Assembly: GCA_964484185.1 (NCBI GenBank)
Contig: CAZAEQ010000062.1
Span: 1 to 17,595 of the forward strand
Origin: F1-120-MAGs238 sp964484185
GTDB lineage: Bacteria > Planctomycetota > Phycisphaerae > Phycisphaerales > UBA1924
Direction: 5' to 3'
DNA: 17,595 nucleotides
Under the pieces are notes generated by a model, which was given only the letters and a program-made list of their open reading frames with translations, searched no databases and was not told the origin of the DNA. This document shows, piece by piece, positions 6,569 through 15,125 of the stretch. The translations under genes and the position numbers were made by a program. Within the stretch, counting starts at the first letter, position 1; each line of letters starts with the position of its first letter.

Positions 6569-8083
6569 ATGCCAATCTCCCTTGATCTCGGTCCAGTCTC
6601 AGTTCCCGACGTCGTCGCGGTCGCGCGACATGCACAAAGAGTTTCAATCTCTGCCGCCAGCAAGAAGGCAATGACAGCCTCGCGCAAAGTTGTTGAGTCC
6701 TGCCTCACCGATGGCGAGCCGCATTATGGAATCAACACCGGCTTCGGCTCGCTTTCCAAGCAACGAATCTCAAACGCCGATCTTGCCACGCTCCAGTTCA
6801 ATCTCATCCGCAGTCACGCCGCCGGAATCGGTGCACCGCTCGCAATTGAAATCGTCCGCGCCACCATGCTCCTGCTCGCCGCCTCGCTTTGCCGCGGAAA
6901 ATCCGGCGTGCGGCCGCTCGTTGCTGAAACAGTTGTCAAACTTCTCAATGCAGACATCACACCCATCGTGCCCGAGACCGGATCAGTCGGCGCATCCGGC
7001 GACCTTGCACCCCTCGCACACATTGCCTGTGCATTGATCGGCGAAGGCGACGTGTATTTCCAAGGCAAGACCACATCCGCCGCCAAAGCCCTCGCGGCAT
7101 CCAATATCAAGCCCATCGCGCTCGCCGCCAAAGAAGGGCTCGCGCTCATCAACGGCACGCACCTGATGGCCGCACGCGGCGCACTTCTCGGCCGCGATAT
7201 CGACTACCTGCTTGATGCCGCTCTCATTGCAACTGCAATGTCGATCGAAGCCTGCCGCGCAACCCATGCTTTTCTCGATGAACGACTCTACATCGCCCGC
7301 AATCAACCCGGCCCCGCATTCGCCGCCGAACGCCTGCGTGAATTGCTCGCAGGAAGCCAGATCGCAAAGTCTCACGCCGAGAACGACCCGCGCGTGCAAG
7401 ATCCGTATTCACTTCGCGCAGCGCCCACAGTACTCGGTGCTGCAATCTGGGCACTCATGGATGTCCGTCAGAACATCGAAGCTGAACTCGGCGCTGTCAC
7501 AGACAACCCCTTAGTCTTCACCGACAACGTCGATCCCAACATTGTCTCGGGCGCAAACTTCCACGGCATGCCCCTGGCCATCCCGCTCGACATCGTCCCC
7601 ATCGCGCTGGCCCACATCGCCGGTATCGCCGAACGCCGCATCTATCTCATCACCGGCGCGTTCGAACCCGAGAGCAACTTGAAGCCCTACCTCGCCCCCC
7701 GGCCCGGACTTGAGAGCGGCCTGATGATCGCCCAATACACCGCCGCCGCGGCATGCAATGAAATCATCACGCTTTGCACACCTGCATCCGTCTCCAACAT
7801 CTCAACCAGCGCAGGAATGGAAGACTACAACAGTTTCGGCCCCCGCTCGGCCGCCAAGGCGACGCGCGCCCTGGAACTCGCCCGCGGCGTCATCGCGATC
7901 GAACTCCTCTGTGCCGCCGAAGCCATGGAATATCACCGGCCGCACAAGTCGGGCAAGCCCGTCGAAGCCGCCCACAGGCTCATTCGCAGCAAAGTCACCA
8001 AACTCTCCGCTGACCGCTCCCCCAGCCCTGATATCGCGGCCATTTCCCACCTCATCGAAACCGGTTCCTTCAGCAAGAATTGA
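6569..8083 (+). CDS. hutH: Histidine ammonia-lyase
   Basis: Converts L-histidine to trans-urocanate and ammonia, the first step of histidine degradation, in the cytoplasm. The 504-residue length is normal for the family. The MIO cofactor forms from Ala142-Ser143-Gly144 in GSVGASGDLAPLAH. Active-site residues known from the Pseudomonas putida enzyme are present: Y53 in YGINTGFG, H83 in RSHAAG (the histidine-selective choice), N195 in INGT, Q277, Y280 and R283 in QDPYSLR, a Phe in NFHG (F331) and a Glu in AGMEDYNSFG (E418). That last motif differs from the usual ANQEDHVSMG but keeps the glutamate. No hutU, hutI or other hut gene lies nearby. The start has no strong ribosome site but gives the expected N-terminus. 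The downstream DUF1080 gene begins 26 bp after the stop and may be co-transcribed. Confidence 0.93.
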   Translation: MPISLDLGPVSVPDVVAVARHAQRVSISAASKKAMTASRKVVESCLTDGEPHYGINTGFGSLSKQRISNADLATLQFNLIRSHAAGIGAPLAIEIVRATMLLLAASLCRGKSGVRPLVAETVVKLLNADITPIVPETGSVGASGDLAPLAHIACALIGEGDVYFQGKTTSAAKALAASNIKPIALAAKEGLALINGTHLMAARGALLGRDIDYLLDAALIATAMSIEACRATHAFLDERLYIARNQPGPAFAAERLRELLAGSQIAKSHAENDPRVQDPYSLRAAPTVLGAAIWALMDVRQNIEAELGAVTDNPLVFTDNVDPNIVSGANFHGMPLAIPLDIVPIALAHIAGIAERRIYLITGAFEPESNLKPYLAPRPGLESGLMIAQYTAAAACNEIITLCTPASVSNISTSAGMEDYNSFGPRSAAKATRALELARGVIAIELLCAAEAMEYHRPHKSGKPVEAAHRLIRSKVTKLSADRSPSPDIAAISHLIETGSFSKN

Positions 8084-8109
8084 AGCGGGATTTCTGATAG
8101 ACTTCCCCC

Positions 8110-9390
8110 ATGCTGACACTCGCCATCCTCGCCCCTCTCACGGCCGCTCTCTTCGCCCCGCCAACACCGTCTCTCGAAGAGGCACTTGGCTACCAGACGC
8201 TCAACAGTGCCCAGCACTGGCGCGGGTACAAACAGACCGCGTTCCCGGTGCAAGGCTGGACCATGAAAGATGGCCTCCTAAATCACGCCAAAGGTGGCGG
8301 CGGCGGCGACATCATCACGACGCAGCAGTTCGGCGACTTTGAACTCATTCTCGATTTCCGCACCGCCGCAAAGGCCAACAGCGGCATCATGTGGCACGTC
8401 GCCGAGAAGTACGATGCGACCTATCAGACTGGCCCCGAGTATCAAGTGCTCGAAGATGCAACCTACGGCGTCAAGCCCGAAGACCCGCATTCCACCGGAG
8501 CGCTCTACGACCTGATTCCACCCGCCGCCGGCAAGAAGCTCAATGGTGTCGGCGAATGGAACAATGCACGCATCTACTTCCGCAACGGGTACGTGCAGCA
8601 CTGGCTCAACGGTCAGAAGCTTGTTGAAGCACAGGTCTTTGACCGCGACAACAAGCCGACGAAGGAATGGCTCGACAAGATCGCGGCCAGCAAGTTCAAA
8701 GACACCAAAGACTTCGGCGTCCTTGCCACGGGCCATATCGCCCTTCAGGATCACGGCGACGAAGTGGCATACCGCAACGTTCGCGTACGCGCGCTCGACA
8801 AGAAGGCCCCAACCCAGATCGATCTCTTTAACGGCAAAGACCTGAGCGGCTGGAAAGCCATCGTTCCCGGCGCTGCCGATGCAAAGATGAAACCCGAAGA
8901 CGTCTGGGAAATCAAGGATGGCATCCTGATCTGTAAGGGCAATCCCGGCGGCTATATCCGCACCGAGAAAGACTACAAGAACTATGTCCTTCGCCTTCAA
9001 TGGCGTTTCAATCCAGTGACTAAGAAAGCTGGCAACTCTGGCGTCCTGCTCCGCATGGTCGGCGAAGACAAGGTCTGGCCCAAGAGCGTCGAAGCCCAGC
9101 TCCAATCAGGCAGCGCGGGCGACTTCTGGAACATCGAAGAATTCAAGATGACGGTCGACAAGGCCCGGACCAACGGTCGCAATACCAAAAAGACCCACGG
9201 CGCAGAGCACCCTGTCGGCGAGTGGAACGAGTACGAAATCGTCGTCAACCGCGGCGATGTCATCCTCTACGTCAATGGTGAGGAACTCAACCGCGCTACA
9301 GATGTCGAAGAAGTAGCCGGCAAAATCTGCCTGCAATCTGAGGGTGCCGAAATCCAGTTCCGGGATATCCGAATCATTCCATTAGACTGA
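8110..9390 (+). CDS. Secreted tandem DUF1080 (PF06439, 3-keto-disaccharide hydrolase-type) protein
   Basis: A 426-residue protein with a short N-terminal export signal (about 1-17) and two repeats of the DUF1080 concanavalin-like fold. Repeat 1 covers about 22-228 (FELILDFR, SGIMWHV, GPEYQVLED, GHIALQDHG, VAYRNVRVR). Repeat 2 covers about 235-426 and has the classic opening DLFNGKDLSGWK (238-249), VLRLQWRF, NSGVLLRM, EAQLQSG, GEWNEYEIVV and the closing ICLQSEGAEIQFRDIRI. The domain family is linked to glycan use, including 3-keto-disaccharide hydrolysis, and is greatly expanded in planctomycetes. The substrate here cannot be told. Repeat 1 lacks the LFNGKDLSGW motif, so the two halves probably differ in role. 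The stop lies 12 bp from the stop of a convergent minus-strand gene. Confidence 0.9.
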   Translation: MLTLAILAPLTAALFAPPTPSLEEALGYQTLNSAQHWRGYKQTAFPVQGWTMKDGLLNHAKGGGGGDIITTQQFGDFELILDFRTAAKANSGIMWHVAEKYDATYQTGPEYQVLEDATYGVKPEDPHSTGALYDLIPPAAGKKLNGVGEWNNARIYFRNGYVQHWLNGQKLVEAQVFDRDNKPTKEWLDKIAASKFKDTKDFGVLATGHIALQDHGDEVAYRNVRVRALDKKAPTQIDLFNGKDLSGWKAIVPGAADAKMKPEDVWEIKDGILICKGNPGGYIRTEKDYKNYVLRLQWRFNPVTKKAGNSGVLLRMVGEDKVWPKSVEAQLQSGSAGDFWNIEEFKMTVDKARTNGRNTKKTHGAEHPVGEWNEYEIVVNRGDVILYVNGEELNRATDVEEVAGKICLQSEGAEIQFRDIRIIPLD

Positions 9391-9402
9391 TTCTGGCTTT
9401 CC

Positions 9403-9639
9403 CTAATGCTGACTTGAGGCGTTGGAACTCTGACTTGGCTGGACGTCAGATTCCTCGCGCTCTTTCTGTTCCTTGAGTTGCTTGAGATAACAAGAATGCA
9501 GACGAACCACCTCAAGCTTCAAATCATGCACCATCCGCTGGTTTCGAATCAGCGATGCCGTGTAATTCAAGACCCCCAAAATGCCGCCAGCGATCGCCGC
9601 CGCGAACAGAAGCCCCCAAATTCCGGAAAATTCAGCCAT
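9403..9639 (-). CDS. Small one-span membrane protein with charged helical tail
   Basis: A 78-residue product read from ATG 9639. Residues about 4-27 form a glycine/alanine-rich membrane span. A basic, helical, probably coiled-coil segment (RNQRMVHDLKLEVVRLHS) and a lysine/glutamate-rich stretch follow, ending in a serine/glutamine tail. The layout of one N-terminal span plus a cytoplasmic helix recalls PspB-like or other small regulatory membrane proteins, but I see no family-specific motif. An in-frame earlier ATG at 9720 would overlap the start of the divergent exported protein gene and adds residues unlike a signal peptide, so I chose 9639. The ribosome site is weak. Its stop faces that of the DUF1080 gene 12 bp away. 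Confidence 0.5.
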   Translation of the reverse strand: MAEFSGIWGLLFAAAIAGGILGVLNYTASLIRNQRMVHDLKLEVVRLHSCYLKQLKEQKEREESDVQPSQSSNASSQH

Positions 9640-9714
9640 AACACCGGATCGACTTCTGAACCTTAAGCCTTCAGTTCCGGTAGAATCAACTTCAAGCTTG
9701 TGGGGCCCCCTTTC

Positions 9715-12324
9715 ATGCACCGACTTAGGACTCTCCTATCTGTAACGATTATGCTGGCAGGCCTCTTCGGCGCTGCACTTTTCTCACGCTCGGCCTTTGG
9801 CCAGGCTCCGGCTACAACTCCTCCACCCCTACCCACAGATCCGGCGACTCCGCCAGATCCCGCCACGGATGGTTCAGATGGATCATCTTCTGCCCAGACC
9901 GGTGAAGTAAAGATCGAAGTCGAGAAGTTTGGCGTGGGCAAAGTTGCCCGCCCCGGCGAATGGACAGGCTTTCGCATTCGTGTCCTCGACACTTCCTCTA
10001 AACCCCGCGAAGTCATTGTCCGCCTCAACGGTAAAGACCCCGATGGCGACATTCCCGTCAGTCAGCGCGAAATCACCACCAATCCAAATACGTGGCAAGG
10101 TCTCTGGCTCTATCAGCGCCTTCCCTACTGGTTCCAACGTCAGGACCTGCTCAGCGTCAGCGTCTATGAAGCAAGCGAAGTCAAAGACTCAAACGGCAAC
10201 GCCCGCTTTGAAGCTGGTCGCCGCCTGGGTCAAGTTCGCATCGCCCCGCAGAACATGGTTGACTCCGGCGATGATCTCATCGCTGTCGTTGGCCAGCGCA
10301 CAGCTGGTCTCACCAACTACAACGTCCGCGTCCCAGGTGGTGCATACCCCGCCTACAGCCATGAACCCATTGAGACCATCTCACTTGGTGCCCCCACCGA
10401 ACTGCCAGATCGCTGGGTGGGCCTCATGCAATTCCCAACCATGGTCTGGACCGCGGGCGATCCAGCCGATCTCCGCGGCGACCGCGCTTCGGCGCTTCGC
10501 GAATGGATCAACCGCGGCGGGCATCTCATCATCGTCCTCCCCACAGTCGGACAGACCTGGACGAACAGCGTCAATAACGAACTCTATGACCTGCTCCCCG
10601 CCGTCACAATCTCCCGCCAGGAATCAGTTGACCTCGCGCCCTATCGCAGCATGATCACTCGATCAACCACGAGTCGCCTGCCGCGGAACTCGGTGCTGCA
10701 CACATTCAAGCCCGTGAAAGATGCCAATCCCGAAGAAGCGATTCCGGTGCTGAACGGACCAAAGCCCGGAACTGCGGGCGAGTGCGTCGTTGTCCGTCGT
10801 CTCATCGGCGCAGGCGCTGTCACGCTCATCGGATTTGATCTCAACAATCGCGAACTTGTAGACTTTGCAGGCATCGACGCCGACATTTTCTGGAATCGCG
10901 TCCTGGGCCGCCGCGGCGAATTCCCTTCGCCATCGGAAATGAACCCGCTCAACAAAAATCTCGCGCTCATCACAAGTCGCGCACCCATGACAGTTGATGC
11001 TGACATTCAGTATCAAATCAACCACACCACCACCGCCGGAGCAGGCGTTCTCCTCGGGTTTCTCACCTTCGCCGCGTACTGGCTGCTCGCCGGCCCCGTA
11101 GGTTTCTACCTCCTCAAAAACTACACCAAGCACCAGTTCTCCTGGCTCGCGTTCATCGGCGTTGGCGCGATCTTCACCGCGATCTCCTGGACCGGCGCTG
11201 CCTTGCTGAGGCCAGGCAAAACCGAAGCAACCCATCTGACATTCCTCGATCACGTCTACGGCCAACCCACGCAGCGAGCACGCTCCTGGATGCAAGTCCT
11301 GATTCCGCGTTACGGCGAAGCCTCGCTCTCAGTCGGCGATGCCAACGAGCGCAACCCAAAGCACGTCATTACCGCATGGGAATCTCGCTCCAGCGACACC
11401 GGCTCTTCCGCATTCACCGACTCGCAGGAATACACCTCCGAGTGGCAGGCTCCCAATTCAATCACTGTTCCAGTCCGCGCCACCATTAAGCAGATCCAGG
11501 TAGACTGGGCAGGCGGCCCGCGCTGGAAAATGCCCATTCCGATCCACCCCCGCCGCGAAGATGGCTCCGCGCCAAACATTGATGAGAAGCCCTCGCTCAA
11601 ACTCGAAACAGTCCGTCGCGACAACAAAGACCTCGAGCTCTTAACCGGCGTCCTCGAACACGAGCTTCCGCAGGCTCTGACCGACGTCAAGATCATCCTG
11701 ATTCGTCAACAACAGGACATGAACGGCCGCGCGAGCGATTCACTCCCGGCGAGTGCAAACATCTTCGCCCTTAATGGCCCGTGGGAACCTAAAGCCCCGC
11801 TCGATCTCTCCATTGTCACCGCAGAAGCTCGCGGCTCGCTCGCTAACGATGTCATCCGAAACCTCCTCCCAGTCCCAATGAGCAATTCCGCGAATCTCGG
11901 GCTGGGTGGCGCATCGGATGAGCAGCCTAATCCCAACCAGCTCCTCAATCGCCTCCTCGCCACTGCCCTTTTCCCAATGCTCGAGACTCCGCCAAAGAAC
12001 CAGTCCATCGGCTCCAATCTCTACGTGTATCGCCGCACCGCCACCCACGGTTACGACCTTGGCATGTGGTTCACACAGCCCTGCGTCATCATCATCGGCC
12101 AGCTCGGCGAAGGAACCGGCAAGGGCAGCGCAGCCTCGCCCGTCCCCATGCTCATTGATGGCGAGCCTCTGCCCACCCGCGGCCGCACTGTGGTCCGCTG
12201 GGTCTATCCCCTCGCTCCCAACCCACCTGATGTCGGCGCACCGCGTGCCAAAGAAGATTCCGCCCCTGCTCTTGCTCCACAACCTCAGCCCGATACCGCC
12301 CCAGGCAACGACGGCAGCAACTAA
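9715..12324 (+). CDS. Large exported membrane protein linked to an ABC ATPase
   Basis: An 869-residue protein from ATG 9715 (an in-frame ATG 15 nt earlier is less likely). A signal peptide ending near SAFG|QA (about 1-30) is followed by a proline/threonine/aspartate-rich linker (about 31-65). A large extracytoplasmic part runs to about 440. It includes a GATase-like stretch, REWINRGGHLIIVLP (262-276), and RRLIGAGAVTLIGFD (361-375), as in proteins that test access to membrane-proximal ligands. Two membrane spans (about 442-468 and 476-498) are joined by a short basic loop. A second extracytoplasmic part reaches the end, with a low-complexity C-terminus. This gives both ends outside. The ABC ATPase gene starts 26 bp after the stop. 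I infer a partner role in a membrane complex but do not recognise a named family. It has too few spans to be a normal permease. Confidence 0.82.
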   Translation: MHRLRTLLSVTIMLAGLFGAALFSRSAFGQAPATTPPPLPTDPATPPDPATDGSDGSSSAQTGEVKIEVEKFGVGKVARPGEWTGFRIRVLDTSSKPREVIVRLNGKDPDGDIPVSQREITTNPNTWQGLWLYQRLPYWFQRQDLLSVSVYEASEVKDSNGNARFEAGRRLGQVRIAPQNMVDSGDDLIAVVGQRTAGLTNYNVRVPGGAYPAYSHEPIETISLGAPTELPDRWVGLMQFPTMVWTAGDPADLRGDRASALREWINRGGHLIIVLPTVGQTWTNSVNNELYDLLPAVTISRQESVDLAPYRSMITRSTTSRLPRNSVLHTFKPVKDANPEEAIPVLNGPKPGTAGECVVVRRLIGAGAVTLIGFDLNNRELVDFAGIDADIFWNRVLGRRGEFPSPSEMNPLNKNLALITSRAPMTVDADIQYQINHTTTAGAGVLLGFLTFAAYWLLAGPVGFYLLKNYTKHQFSWLAFIGVGAIFTAISWTGAALLRPGKTEATHLTFLDHVYGQPTQRARSWMQVLIPRYGEASLSVGDANERNPKHVITAWESRSSDTGSSAFTDSQEYTSEWQAPNSITVPVRATIKQIQVDWAGGPRWKMPIPIHPRREDGSAPNIDEKPSLKLETVRRDNKDLELLTGVLEHELPQALTDVKIILIRQQQDMNGRASDSLPASANIFALNGPWEPKAPLDLSIVTAEARGSLANDVIRNLLPVPMSNSANLGLGGASDEQPNPNQLLNRLLATALFPMLETPPKNQSIGSNLYVYRRTATHGYDLGMWFTQPCVIIIGQLGEGTGKGSAASPVPMLIDGEPLPTRGRTVVRWVYPLAPNPPDVGAPRAKEDSAPALAPQPQPDTAPGNDGSN

Positions 12325-12350
12325 GCACTGCACTTGAAAGGACTCAATCC

Positions 12351-13322
12351 GTGTCGATGGTGGAAACAATCAATCTCACAAAGCGGTACGGCGATCTCGT
12401 CGCGCTCAACAATCTCAACCTCACCATCAACGAAGGTGACTGCTTCGGTTTCATCGGCCCCAACGGCGCTGGCAAAACCACCACCATCAAAATCCTCGCC
12501 ACACTCCTCAAGCCCACCAGCGGTCAGGCCAACATCGCCGGCCTCACCGTCGGCTGGCAAAACCGCCAGATCCGCCCACTCATCGGTTACGTCCCCGACT
12601 TCATGGGCGAATACGAAGACATGGTGTGCACGGAATATCTCGAGTTCTTTGCCGCCGCATACGGCATCCACGGCCAGCAGCGCCGCAAAGTCGTCGGCGA
12701 TGTCCTCGAACTCACCGACATGACCTACAAGGCCAACGCCGAAGTAAAGTCCCTCTCCCGCGGCATGCAACAACGCCTCTCCGTCGCCCGTGTCCTTCTC
12801 CACGACCCCAAAGTACTGCTTATGGATGAGCCCGCCTCCGGCCTCGACCCCAGAGCCCGCATCGAAATGCGCGAACTTCTCAAAGAACTTCGCCGCATGG
12901 GAAAGACCATTCTCATTTCCAGCCACATCCTCCCCGAACTCGCCGAACTCTGTAATGTCGTCGGCATTATCGAGCGCGGCACACTCCTCTTTTCCGGCTC
13001 AGTCGACGAAGCCCTTCGCCGCGCCCGCATCGGACACGTTTACCAGATCGCCGTCCAGGATCGCACCGAGCAGGCCGCCGAAATCCTTGCCAAAGTCCCC
13101 GGCGTCAAGAAGGTCCAGATCGTCGCCAGCGATGCAACCACCGCATCCGGCCGCGCCGGCGGCAAAGAGCTTCACATCACGTTCGAAGATCACCCCGGTA
13201 AATCCGGCAGCGACCTCCCCAACATCCTGGTCAACAACGGCTTCCGCCTTATCAAGTTCGTCGAAGAGCCCATCAACCTTGAAACGGCATTCATGCGCCT
13301 GACGAAGGGCCTCGTGAACTAA
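12351..13322 (+). CDS. ABC transporter ATP-binding protein (CcmA/ABC-2 type)
   Basis: A 323-residue cytoplasmic ATPase. It shows Walker A GPNGAGKTT (36-44), signature LSRGMQQR (135-142), Walker B VLLMDEP with D159 and E160, the D-loop SGLDP, and the switch histidine in SSHIL (H192). The Q-loop position reads GYVPDFMG, with Asp replacing the usual Gln, as in many ABC-2 type ATPases of this subgroup. A C-terminal domain (about 225-323), typical of the CcmA/NatA group, follows. The GTG at 12351 is preferred over the ATG at 12357 because GAAAGGA (12335-12341) is well placed for it. No permease gene follows. The upstream 869-residue membrane protein and the downstream polytopic zinc-ribbon proteins are the nearest membrane partners. 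The substrate is unknown. Confidence 0.93.
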   Translation: MSMVETINLTKRYGDLVALNNLNLTINEGDCFGFIGPNGAGKTTTIKILATLLKPTSGQANIAGLTVGWQNRQIRPLIGYVPDFMGEYEDMVCTEYLEFFAAAYGIHGQQRRKVVGDVLELTDMTYKANAEVKSLSRGMQQRLSVARVLLHDPKVLLMDEPASGLDPRARIEMRELLKELRRMGKTILISSHILPELAELCNVVGIIERGTLLFSGSVDEALRRARIGHVYQIAVQDRTEQAAEILAKVPGVKKVQIVASDATTASGRAGGKELHITFEDHPGKSGSDLPNILVNNGFRLIKFVEEPINLETAFMRLTKGLVN

Positions 13323-13336
13323 GGGGGTCCAGGCAG

Positions 13337-14344
13337 ATGAACAGACGCTCACTCCTCGATGAAATATCACGGGTAGCTGAGCAGCCTGAACCACAACTGC
13401 CGCCGCCCAAACCGATATTTTCATCGTGGATTACTGATGCACTTCTGACATCGCTTGATGCCAAGCCTCTTCCAGTAGATCCAACTCGCATCGATTCTGC
13501 CACCTGCGAAAAATGCCGCCGCGATATTTCGCTGGAAACCGGTGCCTTGTGCCCGCATTGCCAGCATCCGCGCCGACAACGTTCCAATCTCACGCTCTCG
13601 GCATTCGAACCTCTGTGTCCCGACTGCGGCTACAACCTCGCAGGCCTGCAAGACGGCCGCTGCCCTGAATGTAACCGCGCGTTCTACTTTGAGGTCCTGC
13701 GTCAGTCCTGGGCAATTCGACGCGGCAGCGCTACCCGCCGATACTCCACCTCTTTCGGGATATTCCTGGTAGGAATGCTTGCGGCCTTCCTCACTTCCGT
13801 TTTCGCAAATGACTACGTGACATCCTGTGTCGCCATCTGGCTGTCGCTGCTATTTCCAGTCATTCACTATCGTGCCTGTCCAACACTGCAGGTCGATGGC
13901 GGACACACCTTGCTTCTCGCCATAGTTCCAATCGCGATATCCGGAATCGCTATTTCGCTCAATGACTTCGCTGCCCCCGGTCAGATAGCAACTGTGTTAG
14001 CCGCCGCCTTACTCGCAATATTCTCGCTTCGCGCAGCGCCATTCAAAAGCGCGTTGGTTCTGGCGACCGCGGTGAGCATACCACTTCTAGCAGTCGGCCT
14101 TGTGTACCTCATTCAGGGCCTGTTGGCCTTCGCAGAGGGCGAGCCATTCACCTCGAACGAACTCCCGCAGAACGGAAAGTTCCGCATCGCGCCAACCAAT
14201 CTTTCTATCATGGTCGGCGGCGGATTCTGCGCCGTCTCACTCCTCATGACAGCCCTTGCTGGCGTCTTCAGTCGTCGCATCCTCCTGCAGATTCGCGCTG
14301 CCAAAAACCCAAACCGTACAGCTCCGAGCAGGCCCAGTGACTGA
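13337..14344 (+). CDS. Double zinc-ribbon polytopic membrane protein
   Basis: A 335-residue protein. The cytoplasmic N-terminus has two four-cysteine zinc ribbons: C57/C60 with C72/C75, and C94/C97 with C109/C112. The second reads CPDCGYNLAGL...CPEC, a form very common in planctomycetes. About six membrane spans follow (near 138-157, 160-178, 190-207, 216-233, 239-265 and 289-311), and the tail is basic. It begins 14 bp after the ABC ATPase stop, with a purine-rich AGGGGG run upstream, so it is probably in the same operon. The function is unknown. A regulatory or partner role for the ABC ATPase, possibly as the membrane part, is inference. Confidence 0.85.
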   Translation: MNRRSLLDEISRVAEQPEPQLPPPKPIFSSWITDALLTSLDAKPLPVDPTRIDSATCEKCRRDISLETGALCPHCQHPRRQRSNLTLSAFEPLCPDCGYNLAGLQDGRCPECNRAFYFEVLRQSWAIRRGSATRRYSTSFGIFLVGMLAAFLTSVFANDYVTSCVAIWLSLLFPVIHYRACPTLQVDGGHTLLLAIVPIAISGIAISLNDFAAPGQIATVLAAALLAIFSLRAAPFKSALVLATAVSIPLLAVGLVYLIQGLLAFAEGEPFTSNELPQNGKFRIAPTNLSIMVGGGFCAVSLLMTALAGVFSRRILLQIRAAKNPNRTAPSRPSD

Positions 14345-15125
14345 CCCCGCTCCAATCTCCGAACCACTCAAATGCCCGGAGTGTCGTTACGACCTCTCCG
14401 GACTCCCCACCGGAAACTGCCCGGAATGCGGCAAGGCATTTACGCCAGAACAAGTACGCGAGTATTGGAAGGCTAAGAATCAACAACCCCGATTCCGACT
14501 TGATATTGCTCTGACTATCGCTTCCGCCACGTATGTGCTGCTCTGCAATTGCACGAGTATGCGTCCAGGAAGCGTGCCCGACCAGTATCTCGTCGTATAC
14601 GCAGGTGGTTTGGCCGCGATCCTTCTCAGTGTACCTCGAATGAGACAGGGTACTTTTCCGCTGGAAACTGCGCTTTTTCATATTGTCCCGTCCACTCTCA
14701 CCAGTCTGATAGTGATACGTAGTTCCCGCCGGATTGAAGACAGCCTCATCGTATTTGCCGCTGGTCTCCTGCTTTCCAGTATCATCGTATTCAGTTTTCG
14801 CGGCACTGCTCGCAGCCTTGAATCCAGACTCGTCTATGCATTCGCCCTGCTTTCGAATCTTCTCATAGTCACTCACGCAATTGTTCGTTACTTTCAGGGC
14901 AATACATGGACTGACTTTAACTGGTCCTCGCCACCCCAAACAGTCTCAAGGGCGTCCGACCTGCTCATCATGTCGTCCACGATTCTCGGTGTGCAACTTG
15001 TATTAATCGCGATTCTCGAAGCTGGTATGTATTTCGCCCGGCGTCGGCAACATACACCTATTTCTTCTTCGTCAACTCATTCGTCTTCAGCGACACCTGC
15101 TCCCCCGTCTCAAGCGGAGCCTTGA
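14337..15125 (+). CDS. Zinc-ribbon polytopic membrane protein, paralogue-like neighbour
   Basis: A 262-residue protein with one zinc ribbon (C13, C16, C28, C31; CPECRYDLSGL...CPECG) and about six membrane spans (near 55-71, 83-99, 109-128, 134-153, 163-186 and 208-233). The GTG start at 14337 overlaps the end of the previous gene by 8 bp, pointing to coupled translation. The frame is open back to 14256, but the GTG puts the ribbon at the very N-terminus, as in the family. The layout matches the preceding gene with one ribbon removed, so the two are probably diverged duplicates. The last 22 residues are a serine/proline-rich tail that reads antisense through the end of the cyanophycinase-like gene, a 68-bp tail-to-tail overlap. 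The function is unknown. Confidence 0.83.
   Translation: MTDPAPISEPLKCPECRYDLSGLPTGNCPECGKAFTPEQVREYWKAKNQQPRFRLDIALTIASATYVLLCNCTSMRPGSVPDQYLVVYAGGLAAILLSVPRMRQGTFPLETALFHIVPSTLTSLIVIRSSRRIEDSLIVFAAGLLLSSIIVFSFRGTARSLESRLVYAFALLSNLLIVTHAIVRYFQGNTWTDFNWSSPPQTVSRASDLLIMSSTILGVQLVLIAILEAGMYFARRRQHTPISSSSTHSSSATPAPPSQAEP

Noticed and set aside
8278..9105. 275-residue minus-strand open frame opposite the DUF1080 gene
   Set aside because: It is a shadow frame: the plus strand encodes two recognisable DUF1080 domains across the same bases.
14268..14939. 223-residue minus-strand open frame opposite the zinc-ribbon protein
   Set aside because: The plus-strand frame has a zinc ribbon and membrane spans. 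The minus frame shows no motif.
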